The position numbers and the translations under genes are program-made. A DNA stretch of 64,000 bases from Geminicoccaceae bacterium (GTDB taxonomy: Bacteria; Pseudomonadota; Alphaproteobacteria; Geminicoccales; Geminicoccaceae): the NCBI GenBank assembly GCA_028279345.1, contig JANQNY010000078.1, positions 24,455-88,454 on the forward strand, read 5' to 3'. Every line of letters begins with the position of its first letter. The stretch's first letter is position 1. The notes under the pieces were generated by a model. It had not been told where the DNA came from. It saw nothing but the letters and a program-made list of their open reading frames with translations, and did no database searches. Below are positions 43,251 to 54,060 of this stretch, one piece after another.

Positions 43251-45539
43251 ATGCACCTGGCGGACACGGAGCGGTTGTTGCGTGGCGAGGGTCGCTATGT
43301 CGACGACCGCATGCCCGAAGGTGCGGCCTCGTTGGTCGTGCTGCGGAGCCCTGCCGCGCACGCGCGGATCCGCCGGCTCGATACGACCGCCGCCCGATGC
43401 ATGAGCGGTGTCTCGCTCGTGCTGACCGCCACCGACCTCGACCGCGCCGGCGTTGGCCCGCTCGCATGCCGCACGCCCGTCACGAGCGAGAACGGCGAGC
43501 CGATGGCGGAGCCTCGGCGCCCGGTACTCGCCGAGGATGAAGTCAAGTATGTCGGCCAGCCGATCGCAGCTATCGTGGCCGAGACACCGGCACAGGCGAT
43601 CGATGCGGCCGAGGCGATCGACCTCGATCTCGACACCTTGCGGGCGGTTACCGATCCCGAGCAAGCGGCGGCTGGCGCGGGGCCGGTCTGGCCGGAGCTG
43701 GCGGACAACACCGCCTTCACATGGGTGAAGGGCAACAGGGACGTCGCCGATCGCGCCTTCGAGACAGCGGCGCACGTGGTGGAGCTGACCGTGCGGCATC
43801 CGCGTGTCGCGCCGGCGCCGCTGGAGCCACGAGGCGCGATCGGCGCGGTCGATGCAGCGGGGCGCCTGACGCTCTGGACGCCGAGCCAGGGCGTGGTCTC
43901 TCTGCGCACGGCGATGGCGCGGTGCTTGGGGCAACCCGAAAGCGCGATCCGCGTCGTGAGCGACGACGTCGGCGGTAGCTTCGCCGTCAAGATTTGGCCC
44001 TATCCCGAGCATGTGCTGGTGTTGGCGGCGGCCCGTGCGCTCGGTCGCCCGGTGCGCTGGGTCGCATCGCGCAGTGAGAGCTTTCTGGGCGACGCCCCGG
44101 GCCGCGCTCGCATCGACCGCGCTAGGCTGGCGCTTGCCGCGGACGGCCGCTTTCTGGCCTTCGCCATCGACACGCTGGCTGACATGGGCGCGTTTCTCAA
44201 CGCGGTCGCGCCGTCGATCGTAACGACAGGCGCGGTGCGCGTCCTCGGGCATGTCTATCGCATCGAGGGCCTCGACTACCGCGTGCGCGCCGTTTTCACG
44301 AACGCCGTACCGACCGACGCCTATCGCGGCGCCGGCAAGCCTGAGACGGTGGCGACGCTGGAGCGCTTGATCGATGTGGCCGCGAGACGGCTTGGCCGGG
44401 ATCGTTGGGACCTGCGCCGGCAGAACCTGGTGCGTCCCGAGGACCTACCCTATGCGACCCCGATGGGCGAGATCTTCGATGGCGGTGACGTTCCGGCGCT
44501 GGCCGGTGTCCTGGAGGACGCCGCCGACTTCAGGGGCTTCAACGAACGTCGCGCGGCGAGCCTCGCCTGCGGCCGGTTGCGGGGTCTTGGACTGACCTTT
44601 CATCTCCATGCCACTGGCGGGTCGACGGCGGAGCGTAGCGAGGTGCGGGCGCTGCATGACGGCACGGTGCGTGTGCGCACCGGCACGCAGGATGGGGGCC
44701 AGGGACATCGTCGCGTGCTCGCCCGCGTCGCCGCCGAGGCACTGGACCTTTCAGAGACCCGGGTGCGGGTCGAGCAGGGCGACAGCGACGTGCTGAACAC
44801 GGGCGGCGGCACCGGTGGCTCGTGCCTCCTGCCGATCGCCGCTACGACCGTGCATCGGGCCGCCGAGGCGATGCTCGAGCGTGCGCATGCGCTGGCCGGA
44901 GAGGTGCTCGAGGCCGCCACCGGTGATCTCACCTATGCCGGCGGGACCTTCACGATCAAGGGCACCGATCGTCGCCTGACCCTCTGGGAGCTCGCAGCGT
45001 CGGACGTGGACGAGGAGGAGCCTGCCTGCATCGCGCAGCGCGACTTCGAGGGGACGCACACGACCTTTCCCAATGGTGGCTACGCGGCCGAGGTGGAGAT
45101 CGACCCCGCCACTGGCGGGATCGAGGTTGTCGCCTGGACAGGCGTCGATGACCTCGGCCGCGTGCTCGATCCGCCCGGCGCCGAAGGGCAGGTCCACGGT
45201 GGTATCGCCCAGTCGATCGGGGAAGTGCTGGGTGAGGCGCTGGTCTATGACGATCAGGGTCAGCTGATCACCGGGTCGTTCCACGACTACCCGATGCCGC
45301 GCGCACTCGACGTACCGCAGCTCCATACCGGCTTTCGCGGGACTCCGAGCCCCAACACCCACATCGGTGCCAAAGGCGTGGGTGAGTTGAGTTCAATCGG
45401 TGGCGTCGCGTGTGTCCTCAATGCCGTCCACGACGCACTGGCCAGCGAAGGCATCGAGCACCTCGACCGACCGTTGACGCCGTTGCGCGTCTGGGAAGCG
45501 CTGCAGGTCGCGGCAGGGCCGCGTCGATCAACGTCCTAG
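43251..45539 (+). CDS. Xanthine dehydrogenase-family molybdopterin-binding large subunit (orphan)
   Basis: A 762-residue molybdenum hydroxylase large subunit resembling CoxL/XdhB-type proteins. Motifs include the N-terminal LLRGEGRYVDD, VGQPIAAIVAET, the segment AYRGAGKPE and the catalytic glutamate in GAKGVGELS (about residue 712), all intact. The small 2Fe-2S and FAD subunits are missing from the neighbourhood, which is unusual. ATG 43251 follows GGTGGAG; an upstream TTG at 43194 would add 19 residues of poor quality. The selenium or molybdenum cofactor loop between them could not be classified as CO dehydrogenase (no AYXCSFR). Substrate unknown. Confidence 0.88.
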   Translation: MHLADTERLLRGEGRYVDDRMPEGAASLVVLRSPAAHARIRRLDTTAARCMSGVSLVLTATDLDRAGVGPLACRTPVTSENGEPMAEPRRPVLAEDEVKYVGQPIAAIVAETPAQAIDAAEAIDLDLDTLRAVTDPEQAAAGAGPVWPELADNTAFTWVKGNRDVADRAFETAAHVVELTVRHPRVAPAPLEPRGAIGAVDAAGRLTLWTPSQGVVSLRTAMARCLGQPESAIRVVSDDVGGSFAVKIWPYPEHVLVLAAARALGRPVRWVASRSESFLGDAPGRARIDRARLALAADGRFLAFAIDTLADMGAFLNAVAPSIVTTGAVRVLGHVYRIEGLDYRVRAVFTNAVPTDAYRGAGKPETVATLERLIDVAARRLGRDRWDLRRQNLVRPEDLPYATPMGEIFDGGDVPALAGVLEDAADFRGFNERRAASLACGRLRGLGLTFHLHATGGSTAERSEVRALHDGTVRVRTGTQDGGQGHRRVLARVAAEALDLSETRVRVEQGDSDVLNTGGGTGGSCLLPIAATTVHRAAEAMLERAHALAGEVLEAATGDLTYAGGTFTIKGTDRRLTLWELAASDVDEEEPACIAQRDFEGTHTTFPNGGYAAEVEIDPATGGIEVVAWTGVDDLGRVLDPPGAEGQVHGGIAQSIGEVLGEALVYDDQGQLITGSFHDYPMPRALDVPQLHTGFRGTPSPNTHIGAKGVGELSSIGGVACVLNAVHDALASEGIEHLDRPLTPLRVWEALQVAAGPRRSTS

Positions 45540-45552
45540 GGAGCCGTCGGGT

Positions 45553-45900
45553 ATGACCATCACCAGCCGCTATCTCTTCGTCGTCGGCATGGATGTGGCG
45601 CCGGAGAAGGAGGACCTCTTCAACGAGGTCTACGACACGGAGCACGTGCCGTACCTCATGCAGGTGCCAGGCGTGCTCGCCGTGAGCCGGGCCAAGGCCG
45701 AGGCATTCTCGCTGGCGATCGGCGGTGCGGTTGAGGGCAAGCCGGCGGCCAGTCCCGCCTACTTAGCGCTGTACGAGGTCGAGAGCCCCGACGTCGTCAG
45801 CAGTGAGGCGTGGGCGGAAGCAATCGAGAAGGGGCGCTGGGCAATGGAGGTGAGGCCGTTCACCAGCAATCGACAGCACGGCTTGTACCGCGTCCGCTAG
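45553..45900 (+). CDS. DUF4286/EthD-like small protein
   Basis: A 115-residue protein that looks like a dimeric alpha-beta barrel: TSRYLFVVGMDVAPEKEDLFNEVYDTEHVPYLMQVPGVLAVSR is typical of DUF4286/EthD-like proteins. The gene follows the orphan molybdenum hydroxylase by 13 bases and is probably cotranscribed. Related proteins accompany degradation of aromatic or heterocyclic compounds, so it may process the same substrate, but function is unproven. It ends 63 bases before the convergent CtrA-like gene without an obvious terminator. Confidence 0.7.
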   Translation: MTITSRYLFVVGMDVAPEKEDLFNEVYDTEHVPYLMQVPGVLAVSRAKAEAFSLAIGGAVEGKPAASPAYLALYEVESPDVVSSEAWAEAIEKGRWAMEVRPFTSNRQHGLYRVR

Positions 45901-45963
45901 CGGGGGGTGGACGAGCGTGCACCATTGCTGCGCGCCGCCAGGACCGGTGGCCCCAGCGCCGCG

Positions 45964-46776
45964 TCAAGCCGTGTCGGCCGGCTCGCCTTCCTTCGGTAGA
46001 AGCTGCAGCAGCAGCAGTTCCAGCTCGCTGAGTTCGACCGGCTCGCGCTCGCCATCGCCGATCCAGGGGCGGCGCGGTTCGGCGAGACCAACTTCGGCGC
46101 GCGCCGGGTCCTTGAGCGTGTAGCCGCGACCCCAAACGGTCTCGATCGCCGGATCGTCGCCGGTGAGCGCCGCGATCTTCTTCCTGAGCTTGCAGATGAA
46201 GACGTCGATGATCTTGTGCTCGGGCTCGTCCATGCCGCCATAGAGGTGATCGAGGAACGTCTCCTTGGTGAGCGTCATGCCCTTCCGCAGCGAGAGCAGC
46301 TCGAGGATGCTGTATTCCTTGCCGGTGACGTGCAGGGGCTTGCCGTCGATCTCCACCTTGCGTGCGTCGAGGTCGAGGGTCATGCGGCCCACACGGATTA
46401 CCGAGGCCGCGTGTCCCTTCGAGCGCCGGACGATCGCCTGAACGCGTGCGCGAAGCTCTTCGCCGTCGAAGGGCTTGATCATGTAGTCGTCGGCACCGGC
46501 GATGAGCGATTCGATCTTGGCCTGCTGCTCGGTCACCGCGGAGAGCATCACCACGGGCGTGCCGACATCGGCCGCCCGCAGTCTTCTGATGGCCTCGAGC
46601 CCGCTGCTGTCGGGCAGGCGCAGGTCCATCAGGATGATGTCGTAGTCGTAGAGCTTGGCGAGCTCCAGGGCATCGTCCGCGCCGTCGGCCGGTTCGACAA
46701 CCCAGCTATGGCGGTCGAATGCCTTCTCGACGAGAGACTTGGTGATCGGGTCGTCGTCGACGACGAGCACGCGCAT
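45964..46776 (-). CDS. CtrA-like response regulator (OmpR family) with C-terminal extension
   Basis: A 270-residue response regulator. The receiver domain (1-~115) has D8/D9, phospho-acceptor D51 (LMDLRLPD), S79 and K101. The C-terminal winged helix (~128-225) is nearly that of CtrA: LTLDLDARKVEIDG, TGKEYSILELLSLRKGMTLTKETFLDHLYGGMDEPEHKIIDVFICKLRKK and ETVWGRGYTL. An extra ~40-residue acidic/leucine-rich tail (residues ~228-270) distinguishes it from cell-cycle CtrA, and the receiver is more divergent, so it may be a paralogue. ATG at 46776. Whether the canonical ctrA exists elsewhere cannot be judged from this window. Confidence 0.88.
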   Translation of the reverse strand: MRVLVVDDDPITKSLVEKAFDRHSWVVEPADGADDALELAKLYDYDIILMDLRLPDSSGLEAIRRLRAADVGTPVVMLSAVTEQQAKIESLIAGADDYMIKPFDGEELRARVQAIVRRSKGHAASVIRVGRMTLDLDARKVEIDGKPLHVTGKEYSILELLSLRKGMTLTKETFLDHLYGGMDEPEHKIIDVFICKLRKKIAALTGDDPAIETVWGRGYTLKDPARAEVGLAEPRRPWIGDGEREPVELSELELLLLQLLPKEGEPADTA

Positions 46777-46831
46777 GGCAAATCTCGGCTGCTGACGGAG
46801 TCCAGAACTCAACTAAAACGCGAAAAATCCG

Positions 46832-46850
46832 TTACCGTCACCATCGGTAA
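46832..46850 (-). terminator. Probable terminator downstream of ftsH
   Basis: Read on the minus strand, TTACCG-N7-CGGTAA forms a six-base stem followed four bases later by five T residues (CGGATTTTT), in the gap after the ftsH stop and before the CtrA-like gene. The same dyad might also be an operator for the latter. Confidence 0.4.
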
Positions 46851-46924
46851 AAGGTCTTATTCGCGCCGTGCGTACCGCGGTGCAGGCGACATTCCCCAGG
46901 AACCGGTGTCGCGCCTACCGCAAA

Positions 46925-48862
<1,938 letters not shown>

Positions 48863-48927
48863 GTGTGCCTCGTTTCCATCGGGACGTCGCATGGGTGATT
48901 TCTGAACCCACGCTCGTCCGCTCGCTT

Positions 48928-49941
48928 CTAACACATAAGAGAACGCACGTCCGAAGCAACATGAGGTGCGGCGAACGGCGCACCCGCGAGCGCCTGTAGC
49001 AGTCCTTCGCCGGGCCGTTCCGGACGAAACACGAGCCGGTCCCTCTGCCAGCCGATCAGGGTGCGCGCCAAGGTGGCGCGGCGGCGATCGCCGGCTAGGA
49101 GCTGGGCACAGGCGAAGGCGCGGGTTGCCGACGGTCGTCGTGCGACGCGCCCCGCAGCAGCTGCGGTCGCCGCGAGCACGCGAGCCGCGGCCGCTTCGTC
49201 CAGCATGCGCCAGGCACTGCCATCCAGGCTCAGCGCAGAGCCCGGCTCGACCCGCGCATGCTTTGCCAGCCAACGCGCGTCCGCGTGCTCTGTGGCACCT
49301 CGCTCAACCCCGCCTTCGGCTTGGTGCGCGAGCCGCACAACCGAGGTTCGCTCGTACCTCGGGTCACGGTTGCTCGGATCGTCGATCCAGCCAAGACCAA
49401 GGGTGCGGGCGGTAGCCTCGAGGCGCGCACGGGGAAAGGCCAGTAGAGGGCGCAGGAGGCGGCAGTACGCGAGCTCGCGCACGGCCGGCATGCCGGCGAG
49501 CCCTGGACCTGGCCCGCGCCGGCGTCGCATCGCAACCGTCGCGGCCTGGTCGTCCGCATGATGGCCGACGAGGAGATGGAGGCTGCCAATCCGTGCACAG
49601 GCCTCATCCATGAGCGCGTAGCGGGCCTCACGGGCGGCCTGCTGGCTCACATGTGCAAACGACGGCCGCCGCCAGTGGATGACCTCGTGCTCCAACCCAA
49701 AGCGGCGCATCATGGCGGCCACCCAGGCGGCTTCGGCCGTAGCGGCGGGCCGCAGCCCGTGGTCGACCGTCAAGGTCGTGCTTCGGCCGCCACGCGCATG
49801 GAGCCAGCCGGCGGTCAGCGCCGCCAGTGCCAAGCTGTCGGCGCCGCCAGAGACAGCGATGGCTAGATGCGGCTCCGGCTCGAACGGCCCGAGGACGTCC
49901 ATCGCCGCGGCGAAGGTCGCAGCGGCAATGGGATCAGCCAC
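48928..49941 (-). CDS. tilS: tRNA(Ile)-lysidine synthase
   Basis: A 337-residue PP-loop ATPase that modifies C34 of tRNA-Ile2 to lysidine. The loop motif [52 protein letters not shown] and the DDPSNRD motif are present. It is shorter than E. coli TilS because the C-terminal domains are reduced. The GTG start at 49941 overlaps the cpoB stop by eight bases. Sits between cpoB and ftsH as in many alphaproteobacteria. Confidence 0.9.
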   Translation of the reverse strand: MADPIAAATFAAAMDVLGPFEPEPHLAIAVSGGADSLALAALTAGWLHARGGRSTTLTVDHGLRPAATAEAAWVAAMMRRFGLEHEVIHWRRPSFAHVSQQAAREARYALMDEACARIGSLHLLVGHHADDQAATVAMRRRRGPGPGLAGMPAVRELAYCRLLRPLLAFPRARLEATARTLGLGWIDDPSNRDPRYERTSVVRLAHQAEGGVERGATEHADARWLAKHARVEPGSALSLDGSAWRMLDEAAAARVLAATAAAAGRVARRPSATRAFACAQLLAGDRRRATLARTLIGWQRDRLVFRPERPGEGLLQALAGAPFAAPHVASDVRSLMC

Positions 49942-50671
49942 AGCCGGCGCGGTCGCGCTCGCGCCGCACCTCCGATTCGAGCGAGCGGCCGAGCGTGGCG
50001 CCATGACGGCGGCCCAGCTCGTCCAGCGCCTGGCAGGCGCGGCTCGCATCGCCGAGCTGGTTGAGCGCCATCGCGACCTTGAGCAGGCTGTCCGGCGCGC
50101 GCGGCGCCTCCTCGCCGAAGCGCCGATAGTTCGCGGCAAAAGCACTCGCCGCCTCGTCGTAGCGCCCTTCGAAGAACAGGGTCTCCGCGGACCAGAAGGC
50201 CGCTTCAGGTGCGCTGCCAGCCTGTTCGTTCGCATCGACGAAACCGTTGAGCACCGTGCGCGCGTCGGCATAGCGCCCCGCCTGAAGGAGCGCCATGCCC
50301 TCACTCAGACCGGCACCCGAAGGCGTCACCGGCGCTGCCGTTGCTCCGGGCGTCTGCGTCGGCGTATCTAGCGCGAGCTCTGGGCCTCCCGACGTTCCGC
50401 CGAGCGTTCCGGTGCCGCCAAGCGCCGGGTCGTCGCGACTGCCCGGGGCTGCGGGGGAGGCGGGTGCCGGCGCCCCGGTGAGCTCGCGCACCCGTGCTTC
50501 CAACTCCTGTTGTCGGAAGCGTTGCGTCTCCACTTCGCCGCGCAGCCCGCGCAGCTCCTCCTCGAGCACCTGCAGGCGGAGGATGAGCTCGGCGATACCC
50601 GCTTGGTCCTGGGCGCGGGCCGTGGGCGCGGTGAGCAACAAGAGACAGAGGAAGAGCGCCCCGCGCGCCAT
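49934..50671 (-). CDS. cpoB: Tol-Pal system protein CpoB (YbgF)
   Basis: A 245-residue periplasmic protein with a signal peptide (~1-20, ending TARAQ), an N-terminal coiled coil (LILRLQVLEEELRGLRGEVETQRFRQQELEARVREL) and a Pro/Gly-rich linker, then TPR repeats (GMALLQAGRYADARTVLNGFVDAN, AAFWSAETLFFEGRYDEAASAF). CpoB links outer-membrane constriction to peptidoglycan synthesis. ATG 50671 is chosen over the in-frame TTG nine bases upstream. It directly follows pal with a 11-base gap. Confidence 0.9.
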   Translation of the reverse strand: MARGALFLCLLLLTAPTARAQDQAGIAELILRLQVLEEELRGLRGEVETQRFRQQELEARVRELTGAPAPASPAAPGSRDDPALGGTGTLGGTSGGPELALDTPTQTPGATAAPVTPSGAGLSEGMALLQAGRYADARTVLNGFVDANEQAGSAPEAAFWSAETLFFEGRYDEAASAFAANYRRFGEEAPRAPDSLLKVAMALNQLGDASRACQALDELGRRHGATLGRSLESEVRRERDRAGCG

Positions 50672-50682
50672 CGGACGCAAGT

Positions 50683-51174
50683 TCAGCTCACGGCGCCGAC
50701 GGTAGTCACCGCCCGACGATTGGCGGCCCAGGCCTGCTCGTTGTCGCCTGCCATGGCCGGCCGTTCCTCACCGTATGAGATGGTGCGGATGCGATCGCCG
50801 GGCACGCCAATGCCGATCAGGTATGAACGAACCGCGTCGGCGCGGCGCTCGCCAAGCGCCAGATTGTATTCGCGCGTACCGCGCTCGTCAGCGTGGCCGG
50901 CGATGGTCACGATCACGCCCGGATTGGCTTCGAGCCAAGCGGCCTGCTGGCGCAGAACCGCTTGCGATTCCGCTCGGATGGCCGAGCTGTCGAAGGCGAA
51001 GTAGACTGTGTCTCCGGCCTCTGCCTGAAGCGCTGCCTGCGAGCCCGGGCTGAAGCCTGCGCCCTGGCCCTGATTGAGTGAAGGCACGGCGGTGTCGAGC
51101 GTCGGCTCGCCGGGCTCGGTGCTCGAGCAGGCGGCAACGACGAGCAGGCTGAGGATGAGAGCTAGCGAACGCAT
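50683..51174 (-). CDS. pal: Peptidoglycan-associated lipoprotein Pal
   Basis: A 163-residue outer-membrane lipoprotein. The signal peptide ends at lipobox VVAAC (lipidated C16). The OmpA-like domain (~60-163) shows the peptidoglycan-binding signature TIAGHADERGTREYNLALGERRADAVRSYL and the preceding VYFAFDSS. It tethers the outer membrane to the cell wall and binds TolB. Placed between tolB and cpoB as usual. Confidence 0.97.
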   Translation of the reverse strand: MRSLALILSLLVVAACSSTEPGEPTLDTAVPSLNQGQGAGFSPGSQAALQAEAGDTVYFAFDSSAIRAESQAVLRQQAAWLEANPGVIVTIAGHADERGTREYNLALGERRADAVRSYLIGIGVPGDRIRTISYGEERPAMAGDNEQAWAANRRAVTTVGAVS

Positions 51175-51236
51175 GAGCGGGATTCCTCGTCGGGTTGGCG
51201 CATTCTTCTGGCGCGCGGGAGTGAATAGTCCGCTGG

Positions 51237-52550
51237 TCATCGGCGCAGCGGTGACCAGTCGGGGTCGGACGCGTCGAGCGGCGTCGCCAGCTCGCGCAGA
51301 TTGTAGCCCGTGACGTCGATGCTGTAGAGCCGGGTTCGGCCACGCTGCGGGTCGGTCCTCGAGAAGATGACGACACGACCGTTCGGCGCGAACCGCGGCC
51401 CCTCGTCCATGTAGCTGCGGGTCAACAAGCGCTCGTCGGCGCCGTTGGGCCGCATCACGCCGATATGGAAGTCGCTGCCTTGCTGATTGACGAACGCGAT
51501 CAGGTCGCCGCGCGGCGACCACGCCGGGCTGCCGTAGCGGCCCTGGCCGAAGCTGATGCGCTGCGCCGCGCCGCCACCCGACGGCATCACGTAGAGTTGC
51601 GGTGAACCACCGCGGTCGGAATTGAAGACGATCTGGCCGCCGGTCGGATCGAAGCTTGGCGAGGTGTCGATACCAGGGCCGTCGGTCAGCCGCCGCCGCG
51701 TCTCCGACCGGCGATCGTAGACATAGAGATCGGAGTTGCCGCCCTCTGCGAGCGTCAGCGCCAGCAGACGCCCGTCGGGTGAAAAGCGGGGCGAGAAGGT
51801 CATGCCCTCGAAGCCGCCGAGCAGACGCTCGTTCCCGCCGGTGTCGATGAGTGCTATCTGCGGCTGGCCATACGCATAGGTCAGATAAGCGATGGTGGTC
51901 CCGTCGGGCGCAAAGCGCGGCGTCAGCACCAGCGCATCGCCTCGCGTCAGGAAGCTGTGGTTGGCGCCATCCTGATCCATGATCGCGAGACGCTTCACGC
52001 GGGCCGTCTCGGGTCCGTCCTCGGCGACATAGACGATGCGCGTGTCGAAATAGCCGGTCTCGCTCGTGATGCGCGCGTAGATCTCGTCGGCGATCTTGTG
52101 GGCGATCCGGCGCCACTCGGCCTCGGTGCCGGTGAAGCGGAGGCCGCGAAGCTCGGAGCCGGCGAACACGTCGAACAGCCGGAAGTCCACGACGCGCTCG
52201 CCGCCGGCGAGCGTGCTCACCTGGCCCATCACCAACGCCTCGGCGTTGATCGGGCGCCACTCGGCGAAGCGCGGGCCCGACGCCGCGAGGTCCGCCGGCG
52301 ACTGTATGTAGGCGAGCGGGTCGATCGTCCGGAAGAGCCCCGAACTGCCGAGGTCGGCAGCAATGACCTCGGCAATCCGCCGACCCTCGTCCTGCAGTGC
52401 CGCGTCCGCGCCATAGAACGGGCTCACTGCGATCGGCAGGGGACGGACCGTGCCCCGGTCGATGGTCACCGTGAGTTGGGCGAGCGCCGGCGTTGCGAGC
52501 GGCGTCACCACTGCCGCCTGGAGGAGCCCGCGCCGACCGATCCGCATCAT
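51237..52550 (-). CDS. tolB: Tol-Pal beta-propeller protein TolB
   Basis: A 437-residue periplasmic protein with an N-terminal domain (~30-160) and a C-terminal six-bladed beta-propeller with the typical PDG/FAPDG repeats (FSPDGRLLALT, SPSFDPTGGQIVFNSDRGGSPQLYVMP, GRYGSPAWSPRGDLIAFV). The signal sequence MRIGRRGLLQAAVV resembles a twin-arginine (RRxxLQ) motif, which is uncommon for TolB. Two adjacent ATG codons (52550, 52547) begin the protein. It bridges TolA and Pal. Confidence 0.95.
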   Translation of the reverse strand: MMRIGRRGLLQAAVVTPLATPALAQLTVTIDRGTVRPLPIAVSPFYGADAALQDEGRRIAEVIAADLGSSGLFRTIDPLAYIQSPADLAASGPRFAEWRPINAEALVMGQVSTLAGGERVVDFRLFDVFAGSELRGLRFTGTEAEWRRIAHKIADEIYARITSETGYFDTRIVYVAEDGPETARVKRLAIMDQDGANHSFLTRGDALVLTPRFAPDGTTIAYLTYAYGQPQIALIDTGGNERLLGGFEGMTFSPRFSPDGRLLALTLAEGGNSDLYVYDRRSETRRRLTDGPGIDTSPSFDPTGGQIVFNSDRGGSPQLYVMPSGGGAAQRISFGQGRYGSPAWSPRGDLIAFVNQQGSDFHIGVMRPNGADERLLTRSYMDEGPRFAPNGRVVIFSRTDPQRGRTRLYSIDVTGYNLRELATPLDASDPDWSPLRR

Positions 52551-52555
52551 CTCGT

Positions 52556-53038
52556 TCAGGCCTCCAAGGGGCCGAAGACCAGGGGAAACATGCCCCACTC
52601 CTCATGCTCGTCCGCGGGCATGTTCTCTAGAGGCGCGCAGGCGACGACGCCGGTCATGATGGCGTTCGCCACCTCGCGATAGCTCTCGTCCGCTTCGTAC
52701 CGGGCGAGGGCGTCGTCGCTGAGCTGCGCGGTAACGGCTTCTCCGGTCGGCTCGAAGCCGAACACCACAACCATCGGGCCGACGGCGCGCGGGTCCTCGA
52801 TGCCCGCAAGCTCCTCGCGCAGGCAGGGTTCCACCTGGGCCAGGATCATCTCCCGAAGCTCGCGCCGACGCTCGCTCTCGGCGTCGTTGGCGGGCGCCGA
52901 GGGTCGTGCTCCCTCGGTGGTTCCGGTCGCCGCCGGCGTTGCTGCCGTGCCGGTCGGCGTGGGGCCGCTGGTGGCACAGGCGGCGAGCAATAGCGCCGCC
53001 GCGGCGAGGCTTAAGGGCAATCGGACGGTGGCCATCAT
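52556..53038 (-). CDS. Lipoprotein resembling the TolA C-terminal domain
   Basis: A 160-residue predicted lipoprotein with lipobox LLAAC (C21), a Thr/Pro/Ala linker, and a C-terminal domain (~57-160) that parallels the TolA C-terminus upstream: a helical start ([16 protein letters not shown]), [13 protein letters not shown], an alternating segment and [28 protein letters not shown], matching [28 protein letters not shown] in TolA. It thus looks like a second, lipid-anchored TolA domain III. It overlaps tolA by four bases and precedes tolB. Its function is unknown. Confidence 0.75.
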   Translation of the reverse strand: MMATVRLPLSLAAAALLLAACATSGPTPTGTAATPAATGTTEGARPSAPANDAESERRRELREMILAQVEPCLREELAGIEDPRAVGPMVVVFGFEPTGEAVTAQLSDDALARYEADESYREVANAIMTGVVACAPLENMPADEHEEWGMFPLVFGPLEA

Positions 53039-54048
53039 CCCCCCGTGGAGACCAGATCGGGACGGAACTCGATGATCGCGGCACGCCATTGATTGTGCAG
53101 GTCCTGCGGCATGCCGCGCAACGGCGTGCAACTGAAGATGGCGCGCTGCGCGCTCTCGGCGACCGAGCGAAACACCCGGTCGGTCTGCAGCCGCTGCGCG
53201 TCTTCGACGGTCGTCCGCACGACGGCGCCAGCCGGCGAAAACTCGACGCGGATGTAGACGGCGCCAACCTCTCGATACTCAGCGAGCCCGGCCGGCACGT
53301 TCCAGCAGCCGATGATCTGCTCGTAGATCATGCGGCTCAGCTGCTGCGCTCGTAACTCCGCGGACTCGCCCTCTGGCGCCTCGGCCGCTTCGGTGCCGAC
53401 GCCCGGCCGCGCCTCATCGTCCTCGATCCGCCGGTCGAGCTGCTCGACGCTCTGCAAGAGCGCATCGAGCGGATCGGGCTCGGTCTTCTCCTCCTGGCGG
53501 GCGTCCGGGTTCGGTTGCGGGCGACCCGGCGGCGATTGGCGTGGCGGAATAGCGGTTTCCTGGGGCCGACGCTTGGGGATCGCCGCCAGCATAGCCTCGG
53601 CTGGCGGTGCCGCCGCGGGTTGGCGTTCCGGCTCCGGTTCAGGTTCGGGCTCCGGCGTGGGCTCGGGTTCGGGCGTAGGCTCCGGTTCCGGTTCTGGCTC
53701 GGGAGGCGGCTCGGGCGCGGGTTCCGGTTCCGTCTGCGCCTCGGTTTCCGGCTCCGGTTCCGGTTCGGGCGTGCGGGCAGCAAGCTCGGGGGCGCCCGCG
53801 GGTTGCGGCGTGGGCTCCGTATCGGGCGGGCTCGGGTCCGGGCGACGCGTAGGTTGGCGTTCGGGCAGGGGGGCCGTCTCGGCCGGTATAGCCGGCGGTC
53901 CGTCCCCATCCTGAGAGAGTTCGACGAAGTCCACGGCGACCACGTTGACCATCTCGAGCCGCTCGCCGAAGCCAGGCAACGACACGAGCACGATGGCGCC
54001 GACGCCGGCGTGCAGCAGGAGCGACGCAGCGAGCGCCCGCGGATTCAA
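53035..54048 (-). CDS. tolA: TolA-like energy-transducing protein
   Basis: A 337-residue inner-membrane protein linking TolQR to TolB/Pal. TM helix ~5-24, then a long Pro/Glu repeat region (~92-142), a basic/proline linker and a C-terminal domain (~235-337) with [18 protein letters not shown] and [25 protein letters not shown], and [17 protein letters not shown], typical of the short alphaproteobacterial TolA. The start codon is TTG at 54048 preceded by GGAGG, which explains why a later start would lose the membrane helix. Ends in overlap with the downstream lipoprotein gene. Confidence 0.9.
   Translation of the reverse strand: MNPRALAASLLLHAGVGAIVLVSLPGFGERLEMVNVVAVDFVELSQDGDGPPAIPAETAPLPERQPTRRPDPSPPDTEPTPQPAGAPELAARTPEPEPEPETEAQTEPEPAPEPPPEPEPEPEPTPEPEPTPEPEPEPEPERQPAAAPPAEAMLAAIPKRRPQETAIPPRQSPPGRPQPNPDARQEEKTEPDPLDALLQSVEQLDRRIEDDEARPGVGTEAAEAPEGESAELRAQQLSRMIYEQIIGCWNVPAGLAEYREVGAVYIRVEFSPAGAVVRTTVEDAQRLQTDRVFRSVAESAQRAIFSCTPLRGMPQDLHNQWRAAIIEFRPDLVSTGG
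53623..53772 (-). repeat. Pro-Glu repeat tract inside tolA
   Basis: About fifty codons encode nearly pure alternating proline and glutamate (PEPEPEP with occasional Thr, Ala, Gln), a rigid extended spacer crossing the periplasm. The DNA is a degenerate GGCTCCGGTTCC-type repeat on the plus strand and may vary in length between strains. Confidence 0.9.
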
Positions 54049-54060
54049 GAAGGCCTCCGC

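Noticed and set aside
53623..53772. Regular DNA repeat that might suggest a CRISPR array
   Set aside because: The repeat encodes alternating Pro-Glu in tolA, has no spacers, and no cas genes are present.
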